Positions 1 through 5,302 of a stretch of 5,383 nucleotides of DNA are shown here, piece by piece (position 1 is the stretch's first letter; every line of letters begins with the position of its first letter). The position numbers and the translations under genes were made by a program. The notes under the pieces were generated by a model. It did not search any database. It was not told the origin of the DNA and saw only the letters and a program-made list of their open reading frames with translations. The stretch spans positions 1 through 5,383 of the forward strand of contig DAOWDF010000243.1 in assembly GCA_030639165.1 (NCBI GenBank), written 5' to 3'. The stretch comes from Alphaproteobacteria bacterium. Its GTDB lineage: Bacteria > Pseudomonadota > Alphaproteobacteria > Micavibrionales > Micavibrionaceae.

Positions 1-1
1 T

Positions 2-589
2 ATGCCTGATCTGCTCAACTATTCAGATCACCATAAATTACTGGAGGAATGGCCGAAAGAGTACCAGAAGCTTGTCGCCGATGTTATCCCTGCGCAAATT
101 ACGGTTGGTAACTTACAACGTATATTGCAAAGCCTACTGTCGGAGCGCATATCAATTAGGGATTTGCCTACTATATTGGAGGGTATTGCAGAAGCCGCCG
201 CCTACACCAAGAGCATTAACCAAATCACTGAGCATGTGCGCTCCCGCCTTGCTAGACAGCTTTGTGATAGCAACAATGATGCTTCTGGAGTGTTGATATT
301 ACTAACATTATCACCAGATTGGGAACAGGCATTTATGGAGGCTCTGGTGGGTGATGGCGAAGACAAGCAGCTCGCTATGCCGCCAAGCAGATTGCAGGAT
401 TTCATTACAGCTGTACGTGATCACTTTGATGATCAGGCAGCACTAGGAGTAACGCCGATATTACTTACCTCGCCTGTTATACGTCCACATGTAAGATCGG
501 TAATTGAGCGCTTCCGCCCGCAAACAATGGTTATGAGCCAGAATGAGGTTCATCCGAAGGCCAAGATCAAGACGGTTGGTCAAGTTTAG
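2..589 (+). CDS. flhA: Flagellar export gate protein FlhA, C-terminal part (5' truncated)
   Basis: These 195 residues are the end of the cytoplasmic domain (FlhA-C) of FlhA. FlhA is an inner-membrane protein of the flagellar type III export gate, and this domain docks chaperone-substrate complexes and the ATPase complex. Recognisable family blocks are QKLVADVIPAQITVGNLQRI (residues 22-41 of the fragment), ERISIRDLPTILEGIAEAA soon after, then ITEHVRSRLARQ, LTLSPDWEQAF, PPSRLQDFI, and the terminal block RFRPQTMVMSQNEVHP followed by KTVGQV. FlhA is normally about 700 residues with an N-terminal membrane region of about eight helices; all of that lies outside the window. The ATG at position 2 is therefore almost certainly an internal Met (preceding LLNYSDHHKLLEE), not the start. 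The stop is TAG at 587-589. No plus-strand terminator is obvious after it, and the next gene is convergent. Confidence 0.96.
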   Translation: MPDLLNYSDHHKLLEEWPKEYQKLVADVIPAQITVGNLQRILQSLLSERISIRDLPTILEGIAEAAAYTKSINQITEHVRSRLARQLCDSNNDASGVLILLTLSPDWEQAFMEALVGDGEDKQLAMPPSRLQDFITAVRDHFDDQAALGVTPILLTSPVIRPHVRSVIERFRPQTMVMSQNEVHPKAKIKTVGQV

Positions 590-612
590 CCTAGCCTTTT
601 GATCATAATAAA

Positions 613-634
613 ACCCCACAGATAACTACGGGGT
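613..634 (-). terminator. Rho-independent terminator of the minus-strand secreted-protein gene
   Basis: ACCCC (613-617) and GGGGT (630-634) form a 5-bp GC-rich stem with a 12-nt loop. Read on the minus strand, the stem is followed directly by TTTTATTAT (the complement of the A-rich run at 604-612), as expected for an intrinsic terminator. It lies 33 nt beyond the stop codon of the gene at 667-1227. On the plus strand the stem is followed by GGTAAT rather than a T run, so it is unlikely to stop flhA transcripts efficiently. The stem is short and the loop large, so strength is uncertain. Confidence 0.55.
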
Positions 635-666
635 GGTAATACTTAGATAGCTAAATCTAATTAAGC

Positions 667-1227
667 CTACTCCAAAGGAGTCATTGTAACTTCAACATTA
701 CAAACGCCAGATTTTGATTGAATAACGCCGCTAGAATTTAGCACTAGAACAGCGTCACAATACATTGATTGCTCATTAGTAAATGCCACGTTTCCGTATT
801 GGGAAACCCTATTCATATTAAACAACGAATAAGTCCTATCCTGAACCTTAGCCGTTTCACCATTCCTAGAAATATTAACTGATAGAACTTCACTTTGTAT
901 GTCGCTTAGGCTACCGAAGTCATAACCCTTCCTTGTGTTCTCTATAATTTCATCTTTATTGTAGGTTACGCTATGCGTTTGTGGCTCCATATCGGGGAGA
1001 TGCGTAGTCATATGTAGTGTTATTTTCAAATCATCGCTCATATAATCCCTAAGGAACTGAATAGCATTATCCTCTCCAGCTAACTGCGCAGCCGCTGCCC
1101 GCTCATAAAAACTTTCGATAGATTTTTCATTTAATGAATCTTTAGCATATGAAGCCGCTGGAACAGCAGTAAGTAAGCCTGCAACAACTGGTAGAACTAG
1201 CTTCATATAAGAAAAAGATGAGGGCAT
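667..1227 (-). CDS. Exported small protein, probable NTF2-like fold, function unknown
   Basis: This encodes a 186-aa protein with a Sec signal peptide: a short N-region with K9, a hydrophobic stretch LVLPVVAGLLTAVPA at 10-24, and a likely cleavage site after SYA (residue 28, before KDS). The mature part (about 158 aa) begins with a helix, SIESFYERAAAAQLAGEDNAI (as two joined blocks), followed by alternating strands. This is the pattern of NTF2/SnoaL-like periplasmic proteins, but I see no catalytic residues and cannot name a substrate. Two cysteines, C157 and C176, lie in the last strands and could form a disulfide in the periplasm. There is no lipobox. The start at 1227 is chosen because AGGAG (plus-strand 1234-1238) sits 6 nt upstream; the internal Met8 has no ribosome binding site. 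The gene converges on flhA and diverges from flhF, so it is a separate transcription unit inside the flagellar locus. The gene is sure; the fold is a moderate-confidence guess. Confidence 0.8.
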   Translation of the reverse strand: MPSSFSYMKLVLPVVAGLLTAVPAASYAKDSLNEKSIESFYERAAAAQLAGEDNAIQFLRDYMSDDLKITLHMTTHLPDMEPQTHSVTYNKDEIIENTRKGYDFGSLSDIQSEVLSVNISRNGETAKVQDRTYSLFNMNRVSQYGNVAFTNEQSMYCDAVLVLNSSGVIQSKSGVCNVEVTMTPLE

Positions 1228-1233
1228 AAATAT

Positions 1234-1238
1234 CTCCT
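1234..1238 (-). promoter_or_regulatory. Shine-Dalgarno site AGGAG fixing the start of the exported-protein gene
   Basis: The minus strand reads CTAGGAGATATTTATG, with AGGAG 6 nt before the ATG at 1227. It is the best ribosome binding site in the window and decides between Met1 and Met8 of the exported protein in favour of Met1. Confidence 0.75.
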
Positions 1239-1259
1239 AGAGCATATAGAATAAAGTTG

Positions 1260-1298
1260 ATTATAAATAATAATACGAAATAATAACTATAACGTTAA
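1260..1298 (-). promoter_or_regulatory. Candidate promoter for the minus-strand exported-protein gene
   Basis: Two overlapping sigma-70-like possibilities can be read on the minus strand. One has TTAACG (plus 1293-1298) and TATTAT (plus 1270-1275) separated by 17 nt. The other is a perfect TATAAT (plus 1260-1265) without a convincing -35 at the normal distance. Either would give a leader of roughly 25-40 nt before the ATG at 1227. The region is so AT-rich that -10-like hexamers are expected by chance, so only the general location is supported. Confidence 0.4.
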
Positions 1299-1306
1299 TT
1301 CCAAGA

Positions 1307-1322
1307 ATATACTCTAGTATAT
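1307..1322. promoter_or_regulatory. 16-bp inverted repeat, possible operator between divergent genes
   Basis: ATATACT-CT-AGTATAT has two perfect 7-bp arms around a 2-nt centre, the form bound by dimeric helix-turn-helix regulators. It overlaps the place where the -35 of the flhF promoter should be and lies just upstream of the candidate -35 of the divergent gene. A protein bound here could repress or activate flhF and affect the exported-protein gene in the same event. No regulator gene is present in the window and the arms are AT-rich, so the role is inferred from position and symmetry only. Confidence 0.4.
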
Positions 1323-1343
1323 GTTAATGATACAGCATATAAT
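1315..1343 (+). promoter_or_regulatory. Candidate promoter of the flhF-flhG-fliK-like operon
   Basis: A perfect TATAAT lies at 1338-1343, 41 nt before the flhF ATG. At a 17-nt spacing the -35 position (1315-1320) reads TAGTAT, a poor match to TTGACA, and is covered by the inverted repeat at 1307-1322. A consensus -10 with a weak -35 under a palindrome fits a promoter that needs an activator or is controlled at that site. I see no sigma-54 element (GG-N10-GC) and no sigma-28 flagellar element in 1228-1384. Confidence 0.45.
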
Positions 1344-1384
1344 ATTTATTGATTCGGTAGCACACTTGAGTAGTACACTTTCAC

Positions 1385-2431
1385 ATGAGATTAAAAACTT
1401 TCTATGCAAATACAATGACAGAGGCGATGCAAATGATACGGGATAGCTTGGGTGATGAAGCCATTATCGTTGCTACGGCTGATGATCGTGCTAGCGGTGG
1501 TGTACGCGTCACTGCTGCGATTGAGCCATCATTTGAAGTTGGTAACGATGATATGGCAAGTATGGATAACTGGCTTCAATATGATGATGAGCAAGATGCG
1601 GATGCAGTAACAGAAGAAATCACAGATATAATGCTGCGCCATTGTGTACCTGAGGATGTAATGGATAACATTATTTCATGCGCCACAGTTATGGGATTTG
1701 ATGATGTTGCCACAGCCCTGAACCAAACTCTGGAGCAGCTTTTCTCCTATGACCCACTGCCAACAGGGCGTAGCAATAAGCCAATAATGATGATTGGCCC
1801 GCCTGGTGCTGGCAAAACTTTAGCCGTTGCGAAAATGGCCGCGCGTGGCAGTATGAACGGCCTAAATGTTGGCGTTATATCAACTGATACAGTGCGCGCT
1901 GGCGGAGTTGAGCAATTACAGGCCTTCACTAAATTAATGCAAATAGACCTACAAAAAGCTGCAAGCCCGAAAGAGCTGCGGATAATCTCTGAAGACCTAT
2001 CACATAGCTGTGATCAGGTTATTATTGATACATCTGGCTTAAACCCGTTCAATACTACCGATGTTAAAATTCTGGCGCGCCTTATTGGCAGTGCGGATGT
2101 GCGTAGCGTGCTTGTTATGCCTGCGGGAATTGATGCGGATGAAGCAGGAGAAATGGCACGAGTTTTCGCAACCATCGGCGCTAGCAGCCTGCTCACAACA
2201 CGCACAGATATCGCGCGCAGATTAGGAAGCATATTGGCAGCAGCGCATCAGGGATGCTTAAGCTTTTGTGATGTTAGTAATACTCCAAAGGTTGCGCAGG
2301 GCTTGCATCCACTTACCCCCAAAACGCTTGCACAATTATTAGTACCACGACTGTATAAATCAGAAAAAGATGCTACATTAATGTCCAGATCAGACGCAAG
2401 CAGATCTCAAAGAACAGGAACCAGAAAATGA
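1385..2431 (+). CDS. flhF: Flagellar biosynthesis GTPase FlhF
   Basis: FlhF is an SRP-family (SIMIBI) GTPase that marks the cell pole or site of flagellar assembly and recruits the first basal-body parts at the inner membrane. The 348-aa protein has the typical N-terminus MRLKTFYANTMTEAM with DEAIIVAT, then an acidic linker (about 50-80), a short N-type helical domain (about 80-125) and the G domain. G1 is GPPGAGKT at 138-145, G2 is DTVRAGGVEQL at 168-178, and G3 is DTSG at 215-218. G4, normally TKLD, reads TRTD at 272-275. A basic tail of about 28 residues (321-348) ends the protein. The start is set by homology to the family N-terminus; the only SD-like bases are GAG at 1368-1370, 14 nt from the ATG, so initiation looks weak. 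The stop overlaps the flhG start by ATGA, indicating translational coupling. Length is slightly below the usual 370-450 because the linker is short. Confidence 0.93.
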   Translation: MRLKTFYANTMTEAMQMIRDSLGDEAIIVATADDRASGGVRVTAAIEPSFEVGNDDMASMDNWLQYDDEQDADAVTEEITDIMLRHCVPEDVMDNIISCATVMGFDDVATALNQTLEQLFSYDPLPTGRSNKPIMMIGPPGAGKTLAVAKMAARGSMNGLNVGVISTDTVRAGGVEQLQAFTKLMQIDLQKAASPKELRIISEDLSHSCDQVIIDTSGLNPFNTTDVKILARLIGSADVRSVLVMPAGIDADEAGEMARVFATIGASSLLTTRTDIARRLGSILAAAHQGCLSFCDVSNTPKVAQGLHPLTPKTLAQLLVPRLYKSEKDATLMSRSDASRSQRTGTRK

Positions 2432-3291
2432 TAGAACGCTCTGCACATACGCAAACCAAGGAATCTGGTAACACCACCGATAGCAGAACTAATACTGGCA
2501 GAACTTCATTTAACCGTTGCACAAATATTGTAGCCGTTGGCAGTGGTAAAGGCGGAGTTGGTAAAACATGGTTTTCTATTACACTTGCTAATGCTTTGAG
2601 CAGAATGGGTAAGCGCGTATTATTATTTGATGGTGACCTTGGCCTTGCCAATGTTGATGTGCAGCTAGGCCTTATGCCTAAGCGGGATTTAAACGATGTT
2701 ATTCGCGGGCGTATGGGGCTTGATAAAGTTATTCAAAGATATGAAGAAGGTAATTTTGATATTATTGCAGGTAGATCAGGGCAAGCTTCACTTTCTGCGC
2801 TACCGAGCCAACGTCTTGCGCTTTTGCGTGATCAGCTGATGGATGTTGCCAGCGAGTATGACGTTGTAATTGCCGACCTTGGCGCAGGCGTTGATCGTAC
2901 AGTGCGCATGCTTTCTGCTACTGCTAGCAGTACTCTGCTTATTACCACTGATGAGCCGACATCACTTACCGATGCATATGCCTTTATTAAACTTGGAAAT
3001 GCAGCAGGCATGTCAAATAATGTTAGCATTATAGTCAATATGGCCAGCAGTATCTTAGAGGCAGAAAAGACATATAAAACATTGTTGAAGGCTTGTGAGA
3101 ACTTCTTAAGACTTTCCCCTCCTCTAATAGGAATGATCCGCGTGGATAAAAAAGTTAAAGAAACTATCCGCAGTCAAACTCCTATCCTTATACGTTCGCC
3201 TTCTGCTGATGCCGCGCTTGATGTTGAGAAGATAGCAAAGATGGTTTGGCGCAATGTTCAAAATTCAGGTCGTCGCACCGCGCAGAAATAA
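2428..3291 (+). CDS. flhG: Flagellar number regulator FlhG (FleN/YlxH), MinD/ParA-type ATPase
   Basis: FlhG is a MinD-like ATPase that antagonises FlhF and limits flagellar number. It dimerises on the membrane when ATP-bound. Within 287 aa the deviant Walker A is SGKGGVGKT at 39-47 (signature Lys41, P-loop Lys46), the Walker A' block is LLFDGDLGLANVDVQLG at 65-81, and the switch II region is DLGAG at 150-154, followed by TTDEPTSLTDAYAFIKLG at 173-190, a strong FlhG/MinD block. The C-terminal segment (about 266-277, VEKIAKMVWRNV) could be the amphipathic membrane helix. The first about 32 residues are polar and low in complexity and lack the DQAxxLR motif used by many FlhG proteins to stimulate FlhF. 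AGGAA at 2416-2420, 7 nt before the ATG, supports this start, and the ATG overlaps the flhF stop. The order flhF-flhG is the usual one. Confidence 0.92.
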   Translation: MIERSAHTQTKESGNTTDSRTNTGRTSFNRCTNIVAVGSGKGGVGKTWFSITLANALSRMGKRVLLFDGDLGLANVDVQLGLMPKRDLNDVIRGRMGLDKVIQRYEEGNFDIIAGRSGQASLSALPSQRLALLRDQLMDVASEYDVVIADLGAGVDRTVRMLSATASSTLLITTDEPTSLTDAYAFIKLGNAAGMSNNVSIIVNMASSILEAEKTYKTLLKACENFLRLSPPLIGMIRVDKKVKETIRSQTPILIRSPSADAALDVEKIAKMVWRNVQNSGRRTAQK

Positions 3292-3297
3292 TGCGCT

Positions 3298-5184
3298 ATG
3301 AGTGATGCTGGCTCCATAAACACAAAACCAAATCAATCGCTTAGCGCTAGAGAGTCAGGGCAAGCTTCAGCTCCTAATCTGGAGATAATTAGCCTTCCCA
3401 AGTCCATCGAGAATGTAGATCGCACGCAAAAACTGCGCGGTGAAGTAATAAGTGTAGAGCGTGACGGCATTATTCATATACGTACAGATAAAGGCGAGAT
3501 TACTGCCAAGTTGGCGGCTGGCATTCAAATTGCCCAAGGCGATAAAGTTGAGATCACAATTCAGCTTAAGGTAATAGATAGCGAGCAGATACAAATCGCT
3601 AATATCCGCGTTGCAGTTAAACAGCCCGCAACATCAGAAACCCTACCAAAGGATTATACCGATCTAAAACCAGCAATTAATACTCCCCCTACTCTTACCC
3701 CCCTAGGATTAGTTAATGGCGCGCCTGTAAAAGTTACGGCTTTAACTCCACAAGATATACCTAAAATCACAATTCCTTATATCGAAAATATCGATGTTAA
3801 TTTGGGGTTAGTATCTAAAAAATCGATATTAGTTACAGCGCAATTACCTGTAGAAAATATAATTCTATCGCATAAACAAAATATCATCTCTGACGTAGAT
3901 ATTCTGAATATAGCGCAAGTGACGAACGCTCCATTGATATTATCACTGCCACAACAGGTCTCTTTGGAATTGGTTGCTCCAGATTTAAACAAGGTAAATA
4001 TAGGTGACGTATTTACTCTACAAGCTCCTACAACAAAAATACCTCTGAATATCGTAATAGCACAAATAATTTCAAATCCGCAGCCTCAAGCAATAGTAAT
4101 AAATAGCGATGAGGCTTTAAGAATAGTTGCTAGCAATTTTTCACCTGCGATAATTTCAGAAGTTAATATCAGTAATATAGCTCCGCCATTGCCAGAAATA
4201 GTTCCTATCAATACAGAGATACAACAAATCGATACCAAGACCTTTGCAGATAATCAAAAATCTGGAGAGTTAAAGGCAGTCTTAGTAGGATTTACGGAGG
4301 ATAAAAACCTACCTATATTACGGATTATAACGCCAGAAACCGCTACAGCGCAGCACTATGCACTGCAAGCAAATGTAGAGGATATAGCCATAGGCTCACA
4401 AATTAAGCTAGAGGTTACGCAAAGCACTAATATTATAGGATTAGCAGATAGTAGTATTGAGCATGCGCAAGCACTAACATCACACACACAATTTATTGGT
4501 TCCAATACAAATATATGGCCAATATTACAGGAAATTAGCCAAGCCCTGATGACGGCAAACCCGCAAGTTGCGCAAGCCTTTACAAATACCCTCCCCAATG
4601 CGTCCATGCCACATCAGATTGGGGCGTCAGCGCTGTTTTTTCTTGCAGCTATGCGAGGCGGAGATATGCAAAGCTGGCTGGGGGAGCGCGCCGTAGAGAT
4701 ATTAAAGATGACAGGCAAAGGAGAGCTTATAACGCGTTTGGGCACAGAAATATCAAGCCTTGCCAGAACCAGCAATGACCCAATAAGCCAAGAATGGCGC
4801 ATGCTTACTATGCCGCTTACTTGGCAGGATGACATCCATAAAGTAACTATGCATTACCGCAAAGAACATGACAGTGGATCAGATGATAATGGGCAAAATT
4901 CGGGCTCTAAAACTAGATTTGTGATGGATTTGAATTTGAGCCAAATTGGTAAGGTTCAACTTGATGGCTTATTTATCGGTAACCATGAAGGCGTTGGGCG
5001 TCTGGATTTAATATTGCGCACCGAACAAGGCTTTAGCGAGGCGATAAAGATGGAAATGCGCGGATCTTATAAGAACGCGCTCGACCAAACCCAATTCACT
5101 GGCGAACTATCCTTTCAAGGTCAAAAAGATAGCTGGGTGAATATCACACCTGATAATACTGGCGAGTTCGCACGCGATGTTTAA
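3298..5184 (+). CDS. FliK-like protein, putative flagellar hook-length control protein
   Basis: This 628-aa cytoplasmic-type protein has no signal peptide or membrane segment. It has three parts. Residues about 46-110 form a compact beta-rich unit (LRGEVISVERDGIIHIRTD onward). Residues about 110-430 are an extended region rich in Ile, Asn, Pro, Thr and Gln, with a Pro-rich stretch near 120-140. Residues about 440-625 are more conserved in style: GASALFFLAAMRGGDMQSWLG at about 442-462, then RFVMDLNLSQIGKVQLDGLF at 540-559 and RLDLILRTE. The last block resembles the FliK C-terminal core, where a 'L-L-P-LG-V-V' pattern faces the FlhB export switch. Together with its place directly after flhG this suggests hook-length control or an export substrate, but the FliK assignment is inference. 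The start is 6 nt after the flhG stop with no SD, so it probably relies on ribosomes terminating at flhG. Alternatively it is an uncharacterised alphaproteobacterial flagellar protein. Confidence 0.6.
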   Translation: MSDAGSINTKPNQSLSARESGQASAPNLEIISLPKSIENVDRTQKLRGEVISVERDGIIHIRTDKGEITAKLAAGIQIAQGDKVEITIQLKVIDSEQIQIANIRVAVKQPATSETLPKDYTDLKPAINTPPTLTPLGLVNGAPVKVTALTPQDIPKITIPYIENIDVNLGLVSKKSILVTAQLPVENIILSHKQNIISDVDILNIAQVTNAPLILSLPQQVSLELVAPDLNKVNIGDVFTLQAPTTKIPLNIVIAQIISNPQPQAIVINSDEALRIVASNFSPAIISEVNISNIAPPLPEIVPINTEIQQIDTKTFADNQKSGELKAVLVGFTEDKNLPILRIITPETATAQHYALQANVEDIAIGSQIKLEVTQSTNIIGLADSSIEHAQALTSHTQFIGSNTNIWPILQEISQALMTANPQVAQAFTNTLPNASMPHQIGASALFFLAAMRGGDMQSWLGERAVEILKMTGKGELITRLGTEISSLARTSNDPISQEWRMLTMPLTWQDDIHKVTMHYRKEHDSGSDDNGQNSGSKTRFVMDLNLSQIGKVQLDGLFIGNHEGVGRLDLILRTEQGFSEAIKMEMRGSYKNALDQTQFTGELSFQGQKDSWVNITPDNTGEFARDV

Positions 5185-5235
5185 TGTAAAATTTAGACTT
5201 CCTACTATACAATGTTATTTGATTTAGGAAAAACA

Positions 5236-5250
5236 ATTACTTAGGGTAAT
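5236..5250 (+). promoter_or_regulatory. Small hairpin presenting a Shine-Dalgarno sequence before a truncated ORF
   Basis: ATTAC (5236-5240) and GTAAT (5246-5250) are perfect 5-bp arms around TTAGG. The SD-like AGGG (5243-5246) lies mostly in the loop, 8 nt before the ATG at 5255. The SD and spacing support 5255 as a true start. The hairpin is AT-rich and may be incidental. Confidence 0.3.
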
Positions 5251-5254
5251 GTAA

Positions 5255-5302
5255 ATGGAAAAAATACCTTCTATCAAAATTAAAAGGGGCTGTCCTAGCT
5301 AA
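5255..5302 (+). pseudogene. 5' end of a small unidentified gene disrupted by the insertion sequence
   Basis: An ATG at 5255, with AGGG 8 nt upstream, opens a frame reading MEKIPSIKIK in native sequence. It then crosses the insertion-sequence boundary at 5286 and reads RGCPS before TAA at 5300-5302. Ten native codons are too few to identify the product. A good start directly cut by an IS end suggests that a gene following the flagellar operon was interrupted, the remainder lying beyond the element outside the window. It could also be a chance start in intergenic DNA. I see no strong promoter in 5185-5254; TACAAT at 5208-5213 is the best -10-like hexamer and has no good -35. Confidence 0.35.
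5286..5302. repeat. Terminal inverted repeat (transposase 3' side) of the IS1595-like element
   Basis: GGGGCTGTCCTAGCTAA begins at the sharp change from the A-rich host sequence. It resembles the ends of IS1016-like elements as I recall them. The partner repeat is not in the window, so the exact inner limit cannot be determined. Confidence 0.5.

Noticed and set aside
2..4. ATG at position 2 as the start of a 195-aa gene
   Set aside because: The protein matches the interior and end of the FlhA cytoplasmic domain; the frame is open to the window edge and the Met is most likely internal.
613..634. Same hairpin as a bidirectional terminator serving flhA
   Set aside because: No T tract follows it on the plus strand.
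643..660. Inverted repeat TTAGAT-AGCTAA-ATCTAA after the minus-strand stop
   Set aside because: A 6-bp AT-rich stem without a T run; the GC stem at 613-634 is the better terminator.
1204..1206. Alternative start at Met8 of the exported protein, giving a more typical MK signal peptide
   Set aside because: No SD lies upstream of it, while AGGAG is correctly placed before the start at 1227.
1291..1330. CtrA-type TTAA-N7-TTAA control site upstream of flhF
   Set aside because: The two TTAA words (1295-1298 and 1324-1327) are 25 nt apart rather than 7, and such words are expected in this AT-rich stretch.
1747..2651. Reverse-strand open frames across flhF and flhG
   Set aside because: They are antisense shadows of well-supported genes, with no SD and low-complexity Ser/Pro/Leu-rich translations.
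3291..3305. ATG overlapping the flhG stop (TAATG) as the start of the next gene
   Set aside because: It is out of frame with the FliK-like protein and ends after four codons; the ATG at 3298 opens the long frame.
3781..3795. ATCGA-AAATA-TCGAT inverted repeat inside the FliK-like gene
   Set aside because: Short 5-bp arms within AT-rich coding sequence; nothing suggests a function.
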